This document shows positions 16,145 to 25,147 of a stretch of 64,000 bases of DNA, piece after piece. Position 1 is the stretch's first letter, and every line of letters begins with the position of its first letter. The notes under the pieces were generated by a model that was not told the origin of the DNA, searched no databases, and worked only from the letters and a program-made list of their open reading frames with translations. A program made the translations under genes and the position numbers. The stretch spans positions 6,944,001-7,008,000 of the forward strand of contig NZ_CP034539.1 in NCBI RefSeq assembly GCF_003963535.1, given 5' to 3'. The stretch is from Streptomyces cyaneochromogenes. GTDB taxonomy: Bacteria; Actinomycetota; Actinomycetes; Streptomycetales; Streptomycetaceae.

Positions 16145-16786
16145 ATGGAGTCCCAGGTGCGTGGCGGGACGAGATGGAAGCGGTTCGCTGTGGTCATGGT
16201 GCCCAGCGTCGCCGCGGCCGCGGCGGTGGGTGTCGGGCTTGCGCAGGGTGCGCTGGCTGCTTCGTTCAGCGTCTCCGGCCAGCAGTTCAAGGTGAGTGCC
16301 GAACACCTGCACGGTGAGGGCTTCGCTCAGTACGGCGGCATCGACACCGTCTACACCAAGACCGACGGCAAGGAAAAGACTCAGGTTCCGGTCGCGATCT
16401 CGTCGTTCGATGACGCGACCATCACCAAGATGTGCCAGTCGGTCAAGACGGAGATCCCCCTCATAGGGAAGACCTTCTACCTCCGTCTTGACGCGGGCGG
16501 CAAGGGGACTCCGGTCACGGCCGAGGACCTCTACATCGACGTCGCCCAGCTCGACGCCGATGCGAAGTTCTCGCAGATCGACATCGGTGTTGCGGTCAAG
16601 GACAAGACGCGTGGCCCCGACGTCAAGGAGCGCGAGAGCGTGCTGCCGGGCGGTTTCGCCCAGCAGGCGAAGTCGGCGGACCTCTACAAGGTGAAGCAGA
16701 CGGCGTGGGCGACCACGGCCGGCACCTTCACGCTCAGCGGTCTGTCGATGAAGCTCGGCACGAACCCCGACATGGAGTGCTACTGA
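16145..16786 (+). CDS. DUF6230-family exported protein
   Basis: The 213-residue product starts at the ATG at 16145 behind a textbook AAGGAGG. Basic residues (RGGTRWKRF) precede one hydrophobic stretch (AVVMVPSVAAAAAVGVGLAQGALAA), so the protein is secreted or anchored. The mature part is beta-rich (FSVSGQQFKVSAEHLHGEGF, FTLSGLSMKLG) and ends with Cys near the C-terminus. I recall this as DUF6230, which in Streptomyces is encoded beside DUF6114 and a Ser/Thr-rich exported protein. No molecular function is known to me. It is the first gene of an apparent three-gene unit, with two hairpins in the spacer before the next gene. Confidence 0.8.
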   Translation: MESQVRGGTRWKRFAVVMVPSVAAAAAVGVGLAQGALAASFSVSGQQFKVSAEHLHGEGFAQYGGIDTVYTKTDGKEKTQVPVAISSFDDATITKMCQSVKTEIPLIGKTFYLRLDAGGKGTPVTAEDLYIDVAQLDADAKFSQIDIGVAVKDKTRGPDVKERESVLPGGFAQQAKSADLYKVKQTAWATTAGTFTLSGLSMKLGTNPDMECY

Positions 16787-16807
16787 CAGCCTCCGTCCCC
16801 GGGGCGT

Positions 16808-16889
16808 CCTGGGGCGGCTGAGCTGCCCCAGGGGGCGGGGAGGCCCTCGCTTCTCCGCCCCGCCGGCCCGGCCCCTCGTGGGCCGGGCC
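16808..16889 (+). terminator. Two consecutive hairpins after the DUF6230 gene
   Basis: The first stem is CCTGGGGC (16808-16815) with GCCCCAGG (16825-16832). The second is GGCCCGGCCC (16865-16874) with its complement at 16880-16889 and a 5-nt loop. They lie in the 188-bp spacer before the DUF6114 gene, so part of the transcription may stop here and favour the first gene. Confidence 0.65.
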
Positions 16890-16974
16890 CCCTCAGAGAC
16901 TCAGAGTTCCGGCTTCATAGACGCCTACGGCCGAGCCGGTACGTACTTCCACCGGACCCAGGGAGCTGTTTTCC

Positions 16975-17568
16975 ATGAGTGCCGAGACACCGGTCCAGAG
17001 CGCCGGGACGTTCACCCGGTTGCGTCTGCGATTCCGTGACTGGCGGGGCAGCCGGCCGTTCTGGGCGGGCGTGTTCACCCTGCTCGGCGGGGTGCCGATC
17101 GCCTATTTCCCGTACGCCACCCTCAAGCTGGGCACCATGTCGCTCACCATGGCGACCACCGCGGGTGCCGGCTCCCTCATCATCGGCGTCCTTCTGGTCA
17201 CGCTGGGGCTGACCATGTGGTTCCAGCACGCTACGCGGGTGTTCGCCGGCGTCGCGGCGATCATCCTCGCGCTGGTGTCCTTGGTGGTCTCCAACATCGG
17301 TGGCTTCGTCGTCGGCTTCCTGCTGGCCATGATCGGAGGCGCGCTCGCCATCTCCTGGATGCCGGGCAAGGACCGGCCCGAGGCGAGCAAGTCGCATGAC
17401 GAGGGCGGGCCCGCCGACGAGGACGCCGCGCAGCCGGGCGCCCAGGGCGGTTTCGAGCCCGGGCAGCCGTTCCCGCCGCACGGGACCTCGGACGGCGGCT
17501 CCACCCACGGGGATGGGCAGCACGGTTACCGGGCAGAGGACCGTGTCGGGGGTGACCGTGTCGGCTGA
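16975..17568 (+). CDS. DUF6114-family integral membrane protein
   Basis: A 197-residue membrane protein with four hydrophobic segments: about residues 28-46 (PFWAGVFTLLGGVPIAYF), 55-80 (SLTMATTAGAGSLIIGVLLVTL), 86-104 (ATRVFAGVAAIILALVSLV) and 107-126 (NIGGFVVGFLLAMIGGALAI). A hydrophilic cytoplasmic tail rich in Gly, Asp and Pro follows. The pattern is that of DUF6114, with the conserved start of segment 1 (SRPFWAGVFTLLGG). The third gene of the unit overlaps its 3' end by 56 bp, suggesting translational coupling and a shared envelope role. The role itself is unknown. Confidence 0.85.
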   Translation: MSAETPVQSAGTFTRLRLRFRDWRGSRPFWAGVFTLLGGVPIAYFPYATLKLGTMSLTMATTAGAGSLIIGVLLVTLGLTMWFQHATRVFAGVAAIILALVSLVVSNIGGFVVGFLLAMIGGALAISWMPGKDRPEASKSHDEGGPADEDAAQPGAQGGFEPGQPFPPHGTSDGGSTHGDGQHGYRAEDRVGGDRVG

Positions 17569-18892
17569 CGAGGCCCGCGACAAGAGCTTTGCGGCCCCGG
17601 CACGGGAGAGAACGGGACCGCGCCATGCGGCACCCAAGAAGCCGCTGTTCACCAGGTTGCACATGCCGGCCGGCAAGGCGATAGCGATGGCCGCGATGCC
17701 GACGGCGGTCCTGATGGGCATGGGCTTCACGCCCACGCTGGCGCTGGCCGACGACGGGGCGCCGACGACTTCGAACAGCTTGACGGCCGACGAGTACAAG
17801 GAGTGCGTGGCGGCCCTGGCGGAGGACGCGGACGGTGCGTCCGCATCGGCGACGCCGGACGCCGGCGAGTCGACCGACTCCGCCGACGAGAACGAGGCGA
17901 AGCCGACTCCTTCGGCGTCGCCCTCCGAGAACTCCTCGGACTCCTCGGGCTCTTCCGGCTCTTCGGGCGACTCCTCCTCGTCGGATTCAGGTTCCGACGA
18001 CGCGGCCGAGCCCACGCCGACACCCTCCCCGAGCAAGTCGAGCGAGGCCCAGTCCGGCGACACGTCCACGGCGTCCCCGTCGCCGTCCGAGAGCGGCGGC
18101 AACCTGCTGGAGGACATCGGCGACGCGATCTCCGGCATCTTCACCGGCGGCGACCAGGAGTCGGCGAGCCCGAGTCCGACGCCGTCCGCCTCGGCGAGCG
18201 CGAGTGAGGGCGCGACCGACGGGTCGGCGTCCGAGGACAGCGACAAGGACACGTCCGACCCCGTCAAGGAGACCACCGAGAAGGTCACCGACACGGTGGA
18301 GGACACCGTGAAGGACACGACCGACACGGCGTCCGAGGCGGCCGAGGACGCCACCGAGGCGGCCGAGGAGGCCACGGCCACCCCGAGCCCGTCCGCGAGC
18401 GCCACGGAACTCCCCGAGGACTGCGAGGCCGCCACGGAGGACGAGGGCGGGGTCGACAACAAGATCCTGGTGCCCGACGACCCGTGGTACCTGGAGGCCA
18501 GTTCGCTGACCCTGAAGGGCGCGGACTACCAGGGCATCGTCGAGGTCAAGACCGCCAGCGGCAAGACCAAGAAGGTGCTGAAGTACGTCATCTCCGACGG
18601 CACCGACATCGGCGACCTGCACCAGCTCGTCAAGGACAAGCAGTCCGGCAAGACGCACCACGTGCAGGCGGCCAAGGGCTCCAAGTCCACGATCACCGAC
18701 GGCAAGACGGTGATGTACACCGAGAGCATCTCCGGGAACCTGCTGGGCCTGATCCCGGTCACGTTCGACCCGGAGCACCCGCCGCCGCTGAACATCCCAT
18801 ACATCTACTTCACCAAGGTGAAGGTCACGCAGGCCGGTCAGTTCGGCGGCACGCTGACCGTTCCGGGGCTGCATCAGTACGTCACCGACTGA
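17513..18892 (+). CDS. Exported Ser/Thr/Pro-rich protein, third member of DUF6230/DUF6114 unit
   Basis: The frame is open from 17396. I place the start at the ATG at 17513 inside the end of the DUF6114 gene; GTG codons at 17543, 17552 and 17558 are alternatives. A signal-like segment (AIAMAAMPTAVLMGMGFTPTLALADDG) follows a basic N-terminus. Next come about 190 residues of Ser/Thr/Asp/Pro-rich low-complexity linker with a helical stretch (VTDTVEDTVKDTTDTASEAA). The C-terminal globular part of about 160 residues begins near PDDPWYLEASSLTL and contains YEGIVE-like beta strands. The linker suggests a cell-wall-spanning protein. It is probably coupled translationally to the DUF6114 gene. No function is recognised. 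Confidence 0.75.
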   Translation: MGSTVTGQRTVSGVTVSADEARDKSFAAPARERTGPRHAAPKKPLFTRLHMPAGKAIAMAAMPTAVLMGMGFTPTLALADDGAPTTSNSLTADEYKECVAALAEDADGASASATPDAGESTDSADENEAKPTPSASPSENSSDSSGSSGSSGDSSSSDSGSDDAAEPTPTPSPSKSSEAQSGDTSTASPSPSESGGNLLEDIGDAISGIFTGGDQESASPSPTPSASASASEGATDGSASEDSDKDTSDPVKETTEKVTDTVEDTVKDTTDTASEAAEDATEAAEEATATPSPSASATELPEDCEAATEDEGGVDNKILVPDDPWYLEASSLTLKGADYQGIVEVKTASGKTKKVLKYVISDGTDIGDLHQLVKDKQSGKTHHVQAAKGSKSTITDGKTVMYTESISGNLLGLIPVTFDPEHPPPLNIPYIYFTKVKVTQAGQFGGTLTVPGLHQYVTD

Positions 18893-18929
18893 GCGCAGCC
18901 GTCCGAAGTCCTTCCGGGAGCCGCACAGG

Positions 18930-18967
18930 ACTGTGCCCCGTCGGGTCAACGCCCGGCGGGGCACAGT
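18930..18967 (+). terminator. Hairpin terminator after the DUF6230/DUF6114 unit
   Basis: The arms ACTGTGCCCCG (18930-18940) and CGGGGCACAGT (18957-18967) enclose a further CGGG/CCCG pairing and a TCAACG loop. It lies 38 bp after the stop of the third gene, in the 308-bp gap before the second giant gene. The rest of that gap shows nothing recognisable. Confidence 0.75.
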
Positions 18968-19200
18968 CATGTGAGACTCCCGACCGAACCTCAGTACGAT
19001 TCAAGGGTTCCGCAAAGGCTTTCTCACTGCCATGATGATCGCGTCCCCTGGGGAGGGGGCGCGGGGGGCGCGTGTTGACCGCACGCGGAACAGACGGGGA
19101 TCTCTTCTCTTCCTGGCTTTACTCGCTGACGCTTCGGCGTGCCTTCTTCCTGTGCGGACGCATCCGACCATCCGGACTGACCATCCAGGTAGGCATCGAC

Positions 19201-22200
19201 GTGCGAACACGAAGAAGATCACCGAGACGACTCCGACCGGGGCGCGCACAGGGGGGTTTCGCGGCCGTAGCGCTCGCGACCGCGGCGGCCGTACTCGGCG
19301 GACTCGTCTCCGCGGCCCCCGCGGCCGCCGACGAACCGGGCGACAACCCGGCCAACCCGTATGAGCGCAGCCTGCGCATCAGCCTGGGCTCCCAGGCCCG
19401 CGAGGACCGCTGCCAGATAGCGAGGGCCGTGCACTTCGGCGGACCCGAGATGAAGGCCTACGCTGCGACTCGGCTCGCGGGCACCGACGCCGATCTGCGT
19501 ACGGCCGTCGCTGGCTTGACCTTCGGTGAACTCGGCGACGCCAGCCGACGGGACAGGGACGCGGGCATAGCCGACCTCAGGGCCCACGAAGCCCGCCAGA
19601 ACAAGCTGAACACCGCCAACGAGCCCTACCGGTCGGTGAATTCCTCGGGCGGCCGGGACTTCTGGGCGCCCGACTTCGGCAAGGAAATCGTCACTTTCAC
19701 CCTCGGCACCCAGCAGGACCTGTACGACAAGTCCTGGGAGGATCCGACGCCGAGGCCCGGCAAGGCCTCGCTGGACCAGGCCAAGAAGGTGTTCGACGCC
19801 TTCGACACCGGCGACGACGAATGGGCCGGCGCGTACAAGCAGCGCGCCGGGGACGAACTGCTCAGCACCAACAACATGGGCCCCTCCTCGGCCAACGACG
19901 TCGCGACCTTCCTGCGCTTCGGCGGCTTCCCGACCAAGGCCCCCGAGCCGGACTCGCTGGAGTTCCGCACCGAGGTCGAGGCGCTGAAGACGGCCTGGGC
20001 TGCCTGTGACAGCGCCAACCCGATCGACCACTACCGGGTGCTGACCGGGCCGGTCGTACAGGCGTACCAGGAGTGGGAGGCGGAGTACGCCGGCCAGGCC
20101 GAGCAGCGCAAGGCGATCGTCACCGCCGAGGCCACCGCGGCGAAGGAGACGCGGACCGCCACGGCCGCGATGATCGAGGCGGTTCGGCAGGCCTGGCAGG
20201 CGGACCAGATCTTGTACTGGCAGAAGCACTGGGCGGCGAACAAGGACTCGATCTTTTACCCGGCGAAGTCCGAATTCACCAAGGCCACGTCCGACCTGAA
20301 CAACGCGAGGACCAAGGCCGCCGCGCAGGTGGCCGTCGCAGATGCGGCGGCAGCCCGGGCCAAGACGGCCGCGGCGACCGCGAGCACCCAGCAGACGAAG
20401 GCGTGGACGATCGCCGACGCCGCGAAGCTGCCGCGCGGCCGGGGGCTGCTGTACGCCCAGCAGTCCGTGCAGGTCACCAAGGCCTCGTCCGCTGCCGCCC
20501 AGGCGGCGGCCAAGGCCACGCTGACCGCGTCGAACGCGGCGAAGGCCACGGTGGCCGACTCCCAGACGCTGCTGGCGCTGGCGAAGACGCAGACGCACGC
20601 GCTGAACACGGAGTTCCGCAAGACGGCGGCCCTGGAGGCCAAGGCGCAGGCCAAGGCCGCCGCCGATTCCGCGGCCAAGCTGGCCGCCGAGGCCGCGGCC
20701 GACGCCAACACCGCGAAGAAGGCCCGTGAGACCGCCGAGAAGGCGGAGCAGACGGCCAAGACCCAGGCCGCGGAGGCGAAGCGGCAGCGCGGCATCGCCG
20801 AGGCCGAGAAGGCCACCGCCGAGCGTGAGCGGGACATCGCCGCGAGCGAGCGGACGAAGGCCGGCGCGGCCGAGGAACGGGCGCGGGGCGAGCAGGACAA
20901 GGCCCGCCAGGCCCGTACGGCCGCGGAGTCGGCGGGCGCGACGGCGACGCAGAAGCTGGCGGCGGCGCAGGGTGCCGAACTGCGTGCCTACAAGGCCCGC
21001 AACGCGGCGGTGAAGGCCGAGCACGAGAAGAACGCCACCGCCTCCCGCGCGGCGGCCCTGGAGTCCGCGGCAGCCGCTGCCGAGGGCACCGCGGCCGCGG
21101 CCGAGACCCGGCAGGCGGCCACCGAGGCACGTGGCGCCGCCAACGACGCGGCGGGCGCGGCGACGCGGGCCCGTACGGCGGCGAACGAGGCGACCACGGC
21201 GGCGGTCAACGCCCGAGCGGCGGCGACCCGTGCGCAGGGTGCGGCCGAGCGTTCCCGGTCCGCCGCGGAAGCGGCCCAGTCGGCGTACGCGAAGACGCAC
21301 GCGGCCGCCGAGACCGCGCACGCGGCGGCGGCCGAGGCGATCGACGCGGCCGCCTCCGCGAAGCAGAAGGCCAAGCAGGCGGACGCCGAGGCCAAGAAGG
21401 CCCAGGCCGCGGCGATCACCGCGCGCAAGGAGGCCACCGCTGCGGTGGCCGAGGCCGCGAAGACGGCCGCGTGGGCGGCGAAGACCGCCGGTTACGCCGC
21501 CGCCACGGCCCAGTACGCGCAGGGCGCCCGTGATGCCGCGACCGCGACCACCAAGGCGGCCGACGAGGCGATCACCATCGGCTCCCCGTACCGCGAGACC
21601 GACGCCTCGGCGGCGTACGCGGTGCTGATCGGGCAGACCTCCAAGACGCTGGCCGAGCAGCAGGCCACCGCGGCCAAGGCCAAGTCGGACGAGGCGAAGA
21701 AGGCGGCGGCGCAGGCCAAGGCGCTCGCGGACAAGGCCGCCGGCGACGCCAAGATCGCCCTGCAGGCAGCAGCCGACGCCGCGAACTACGCCGTGCAGGC
21801 GGTCGAGTCCGCCGCCGCGGCGAACGCTTCCGCCAAGGCCGCCGCGACGGACGCCGCCGCGGCGAAGAAGGCCGACGCGAACGCCCAGAAGTACGACCAG
21901 CAGGCGGGCACCGACGCCTTCTACGCCAACTCCGCGGCCAACGATGCCGAATCGGCGGCCGCCCAGGCCGACCGCGACGCCACGGAGGCCGAGAAGGACG
22001 CGGCCGGAGCCCGTTCCGCCGCTTCCGCCGCCGAGTCCGACGCCGCCGTCGCGGATCAGGTCGCCACGCACGCCGAGTCGGACGCGGTCAAGGCCGAGAA
22101 GGCGGCCTCCAACGCCGACAGCGCGGCGAAGGAGGCGGACGCCGCCGCCACCCGCGCCGAGGAGGCGGAGCGCAAGCGCCTGGAGGAACTCCGCAAGGAG

Positions 22201-23097
22201 AAGGCCGACCAGGCGGCCAACCCCGGCCCGGCCCTGTCCTCCGAGGAAGAGGCCGCGCTGCTGCGCATGTGCGGGCAGGAGTGCGTGGACCAGTACCGGT
22301 CCGCCCTCGCTCTGGCGTCCCTGAGCCTGCTGGACTGGGTCAAGCAGAACGGCGGGCAGATCCTCCTCGACGAGATCGGCTGGACCGACCTCAAGAACTG
22401 CCTGACCAAGGGCGATGTCGAGGCCTGCCTGTGGACGCTGGTCAAGGCCGTCCCGGCCAACAAGATCGTCGGGGTGGGCAAGGCGATCGTCCGGATCGCG
22501 TCGGGTGTCATCGGGTTCTTCGAGAAGTCGGCGAAGGCCAAGAGGACCCTCGACAAGCTCCGCAAGCTGGCCGAGAAGGCGAAGAAGGATCCGGAACTTC
22601 CGGCCTGCAAGAAGAAGTCCGCGAAGAGCGCCGCCTCCGTGAAGGGCGCCGGGACCGTGCGGACGGCCGGGTTCGCGACGGCGTCGTCGGCCGCCGCGGC
22701 CTCGTCGGACGACGACGAGCCCATCGACCTGGACGCCTGCAACATCGACCTGGCAGAGGACCTGCCCGACGAGATCCTGGAGGACATCGAGAAGAAGTAC
22801 GGCTCCGACGTGGCGGACGGCGTCGAGTACCAGTGGATGCGGATGGGCGACACCTCCAACCCCCGCAATGCAGCGGCCCACGACCTTCCGGGCGTCGGCC
22901 GCAACCTGAAGGACATGGCCGACTACTTCCAGAAGTGGCGGGGCAAGGCGACCCACATCGACACGGAGACGAAGCACGAGGTCGCCTACGATGAGGACAA
23001 GGGCTTGATCGTCATCATCCAGGACTACCGCATCCACGCCTACAAGCTGCGCTGGGAGAAGTTCGCCAACGGCGGCCGCTACGAGCCCAAGAGCTGA
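19201..23097 (+). CDS. Second giant secreted coiled-coil protein, candidate polymorphic toxin with unrecognised tip
   Basis: The frame opens at 19072, but the GTG at 19201 (VRTRRRSPRRL) directly precedes a proper signal peptide (FAAVALATAAAVLGGLVSAAPAAADEP), giving 1298 residues. It is a paralogue of the 7272-12257 protein. Both have an ALF-like GGPEMKAYAA motif, GGFPTKAPEPDSLEFR, a WQADQILYWQKHW segment, the PRGRGLLYAQQ..QVTKAS junction, a 600-residue Ala-rich coiled coil, and a pretoxin segment with paired Cys (NCLTKGDVEACLW..VPANKIVG). It lacks the ricin lectin and the Hint domain. The last 125 residues, after an Asp-rich linker, form a compact tip (THIDTETKHEVAYDEDKG..IHAYK) that I cannot assign. 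A toxin role is inferred from architecture and from the small gene behind it. Confidence 0.75.
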   Translation: MRTRRRSPRRLRPGRAQGGFAAVALATAAAVLGGLVSAAPAAADEPGDNPANPYERSLRISLGSQAREDRCQIARAVHFGGPEMKAYAATRLAGTDADLRTAVAGLTFGELGDASRRDRDAGIADLRAHEARQNKLNTANEPYRSVNSSGGRDFWAPDFGKEIVTFTLGTQQDLYDKSWEDPTPRPGKASLDQAKKVFDAFDTGDDEWAGAYKQRAGDELLSTNNMGPSSANDVATFLRFGGFPTKAPEPDSLEFRTEVEALKTAWAACDSANPIDHYRVLTGPVVQAYQEWEAEYAGQAEQRKAIVTAEATAAKETRTATAAMIEAVRQAWQADQILYWQKHWAANKDSIFYPAKSEFTKATSDLNNARTKAAAQVAVADAAAARAKTAAATASTQQTKAWTIADAAKLPRGRGLLYAQQSVQVTKASSAAAQAAAKATLTASNAAKATVADSQTLLALAKTQTHALNTEFRKTAALEAKAQAKAAADSAAKLAAEAAADANTAKKARETAEKAEQTAKTQAAEAKRQRGIAEAEKATAERERDIAASERTKAGAAEERARGEQDKARQARTAAESAGATATQKLAAAQGAELRAYKARNAAVKAEHEKNATASRAAALESAAAAAEGTAAAAETRQAATEARGAANDAAGAATRARTAANEATTAAVNARAAATRAQGAAERSRSAAEAAQSAYAKTHAAAETAHAAAAEAIDAAASAKQKAKQADAEAKKAQAAAITARKEATAAVAEAAKTAAWAAKTAGYAAATAQYAQGARDAATATTKAADEAITIGSPYRETDASAAYAVLIGQTSKTLAEQQATAAKAKSDEAKKAAAQAKALADKAAGDAKIALQAAADAANYAVQAVESAAAANASAKAAATDAAAAKKADANAQKYDQQAGTDAFYANSAANDAESAAAQADRDATEAEKDAAGARSAASAAESDAAVADQVATHAESDAVKAEKAASNADSAAKEADAAATRAEEAERKRLEELRKEKADQAANPGPALSSEEEAALLRMCGQECVDQYRSALALASLSLLDWVKQNGGQILLDEIGWTDLKNCLTKGDVEACLWTLVKAVPANKIVGVGKAIVRIASGVIGFFEKSAKAKRTLDKLRKLAEKAKKDPELPACKKKSAKSAASVKGAGTVRTAGFATASSAAAASSDDDEPIDLDACNIDLAEDLPDEILEDIEKKYGSDVADGVEYQWMRMGDTSNPRNAAAHDLPGVGRNLKDMADYFQKWRGKATHIDTETKHEVAYDEDKGLIVIIQDYRIHAYKLRWEKFANGGRYEPKS

Positions 23098-23115
23098 CGC
23101 GCAAAGGAGGCACGG

Positions 23116-23505
23116 TTGAGAACACAGTTGAAGCTGACCCGCGACGGCGACGCGTTCATCGCCAGGCTCGCGCCCTCCCAGGCGTCAGCGATGTACGAGG
23201 CGCTGAGTCATCTGAGCGAGCAGGACTACGGTGACACGGAGCTGACCCTGTTGGTCGGCTCGGGCCGGGAGGCTGTCGACGCACTCGTGGAACGCCTGGC
23301 CGGCCGGCACACGGAGGTACGCGACTTCCGCCTCACCATCGAGGAACTCCACATGGTGCACAGCGCGCTGACCGCCGCGCCCACCATGTTCCTGGTGCGT
23401 GGCGGCGTCTTCGCGGAGGAGCCGTTCCACATCCGCCTGGGCTTCTACCGGGAGAACTTCGACGTCCTGGCGCATGCCGTCGTCCAGGCGGTGGCCGAGG
23501 CGTGA
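23116..23505 (+). CDS. Small protein, candidate immunity partner of the second giant protein (TTG start)
   Basis: This 129-residue protein starts 18 bp after the giant gene. The start codon is TTG at 23116, set by a perfect AAAGGAGG ribosome site (23103-23110) five bases upstream. It is soluble, slightly acidic and has no signal peptide, so it stays in the cytoplasm. Motifs such as FRLTIEELHMVHSALTAA and FHIRLGFYRENFDVLAHAVV suggest an alpha/beta fold. I recognise no family with confidence. Its size, location and distance mirror a toxin-immunity pair, so immunity to the tip of the preceding protein is the working hypothesis. A strong terminator for the opposite strand follows. Confidence 0.7.
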   Translation: MRTQLKLTRDGDAFIARLAPSQASAMYEALSHLSEQDYGDTELTLLVGSGREAVDALVERLAGRHTEVRDFRLTIEELHMVHSALTAAPTMFLVRGGVFAEEPFHIRLGFYRENFDVLAHAVVQAVAEA

Positions 23506-23535
23506 CACCCGGCGGGAGCCACTGAGCACGCAAAA

Positions 23536-23562
23536 GGGCGCCCCCTGCTACAGGGGGCGCCC
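23536..23562 (-). terminator. Terminator of the pyk transcript
   Basis: A perfect 12-bp stem (GGGCGCCCCCTG, loop CTA) is followed on the minus strand by TTTTG, the shape of an intrinsic terminator. It lies 37 bp downstream of the pyk stop and also serves the convergent small gene ending at 23505. Confidence 0.9.
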
Positions 23563-23598
23563 TCAGCGCTGTACGGGAGCCTTGTGGCGGCCTCCGGG

Positions 23599-25029
23599 TC
23601 AGTCCCGTGCGCCCCCGCCCAGGTGGTGAACCCGGACCATGTTCGTCGTCCCCGGAACCCCGGGCGGCGAGCCGGCCGTGATAACGACAATGTCACCCTC
23701 GTTGAACAGCCCCAGCTTGACGATCTCCTGGTCCACCAGGTCGACCATCTCGTCGGTGCTGTTGACGAACGGCACCACGTGCGGCTCGACGCCCCAGCTG
23801 AGCGTCATCTGGTTGCGGGTGCCCTCGTCCGTGGTGAAGGCGATGATCTGCTGGGCGGCGCGATAGCGGCACAGGCGGCGGGCGGTGTCGCCGGACTGGG
23901 TGAAGGCGACCAGGCCCTTGCCGCCGAGGAAGTCGGCGATCTCGCAGGCGGCACGGGCCACCGAACCACCCTGCGTACGAGGCTTCTTGCCCGGCACGAG
24001 CGGCTGCAGGCCCTTGGCGAGCAGCTCCTGCTCGGCGGCGGCGACGATCTTCGACATCGTCTTGACGGTCTCGATCGGGTAGGCGCCGACCGAGGACTCC
24101 GCGGACAGCATGACCGCGTCGGCGCCGTCGAGGATCGCGTTGGCCACGTCGGAGGCCTCGGCGCGGGTCGGGCGGGAGTTGGTGATCATCGACTCCATCA
24201 TCTGGGTCGCCACGATCACCGGCTTGGCGTTGCGCCGGCACAGCTCGATGAGGCGCTTCTGCACCATCGGGACCTTCTCGAGCGGGTACTCGACGGCCAG
24301 GTCGCCGCGCGCGACCATCACGCCGTCGAACGCCAGCACGACGTCCTCCATGTTGGCGACCGCCTGCGGCTTCTCCACCTTGGCGATGACCGGGACGCGG
24401 CGGCCGACCTCGTCCATGACCTTGTGCACGTCCTGCACGTCGTTGGCGTCCCGCACGAAGGACAGCGCGACGAGGTCGCAGCCCATGCGGAGGGCGAAGC
24501 GGAGGTCCTCGATGTCCTTCTCGCTCAGCGCCGGCACGTTCACGGCAGCGCCCGGCAGGTTGATGCCCTTGTGGTCGGAGACGACGCCGCCCTCGATGAC
24601 GATCGTCTTCACCCGGGGGCCGTCGACCTCGGTGACCTTCAGTTCGACGTTGCCGTCGTTGATGAGGACCTGGTCGCCCTTGGCCACGTCACCGGGCAGG
24701 CCCTTGTAGGTGGTCCCGCAGATGGACTTGTCGCCCGGGACGTCCTCGGTCGTGATGACGAACTCGTCACCGCGCTCCAGCTCGACCGGGCCCTCGGCGA
24801 ACGTCTCCAGACGGATCTTCGGGCCCTGGAGGTCGGCGAGCACACCGATGGGCCGCCCGGTCTCCGCGGCGGCGGCCCTCAGGCGCTCGTACCGCCCCTG
24901 GTGGTCTGCGTGGGTGCCGTGGCTGAAGTTGAAGCGGGCCACATTCATGCCCGCCTCGATCAGCGAGACGAGCTGTTCATGGGAGTCGACCGCGGGGCCG
25001 AGAGTACAAACGATTTTCGAACGGCGCAT
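23599..25029 (-). CDS. pyk: Pyruvate kinase
   Basis: The 476-residue enzyme transfers phosphate from phosphoenolpyruvate to ADP, the last step of glycolysis. Characteristic segments are the N-terminal RRSKIVCTLGPA, the substrate site NVARFNFSHG near residue 30, the metal/PEP site VMVARGDLAVE near residue 230, and MLSAESSVGAYPIETV around residue 275. The C-terminal regulatory domain is present (VAFTQSGDTARRLCRYRAAQQIIAFT). It is the last gene of the leftward pta-ackA-pyk series, separated from ackA by 118 bp that contain a short palindrome, so it may have its own promoter. It corresponds to what I recall as pyk2 of S. coelicolor. Confidence 0.96.
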   Translation of the reverse strand: MRRSKIVCTLGPAVDSHEQLVSLIEAGMNVARFNFSHGTHADHQGRYERLRAAAAETGRPIGVLADLQGPKIRLETFAEGPVELERGDEFVITTEDVPGDKSICGTTYKGLPGDVAKGDQVLINDGNVELKVTEVDGPRVKTIVIEGGVVSDHKGINLPGAAVNVPALSEKDIEDLRFALRMGCDLVALSFVRDANDVQDVHKVMDEVGRRVPVIAKVEKPQAVANMEDVVLAFDGVMVARGDLAVEYPLEKVPMVQKRLIELCRRNAKPVIVATQMMESMITNSRPTRAEASDVANAILDGADAVMLSAESSVGAYPIETVKTMSKIVAAAEQELLAKGLQPLVPGKKPRTQGGSVARAACEIADFLGGKGLVAFTQSGDTARRLCRYRAAQQIIAFTTDEGTRNQMTLSWGVEPHVVPFVNSTDEMVDLVDQEIVKLGLFNEGDIVVITAGSPPGVPGTTNMVRVHHLGGGARD

Positions 25030-25058
25030 GGTGACGATCCTATCGGTTTGTTTCGCCG

Positions 25059-25070
25059 CGGAATATTCCG
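25059..25070. promoter_or_regulatory. Palindrome upstream of pyk
   Basis: CGGAATATTCCG is a perfect 12-bp dyad located 30 bp before the pyk start, in an AT-richer stretch of the ackA-pyk spacer. It may be an operator for pyk. The regulator is unknown. Confidence 0.4.
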
Positions 25071-25147
25071 TCTGGTGGAAGATACAAATGAGCTGGGCTT
25101 TGCTCAGCCGTGTTACTCAGGCGTTGTCCACGCGGCGGAGCCGCATA

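Noticed and set aside
19219..23037. Minus-strand open frame of 1272 codons opposite the second giant gene
   Set aside because: Same reason: alanine-rich coding DNA leaves few stops on the other strand; the product is Gly/Arg/Leu repeats without a domain.
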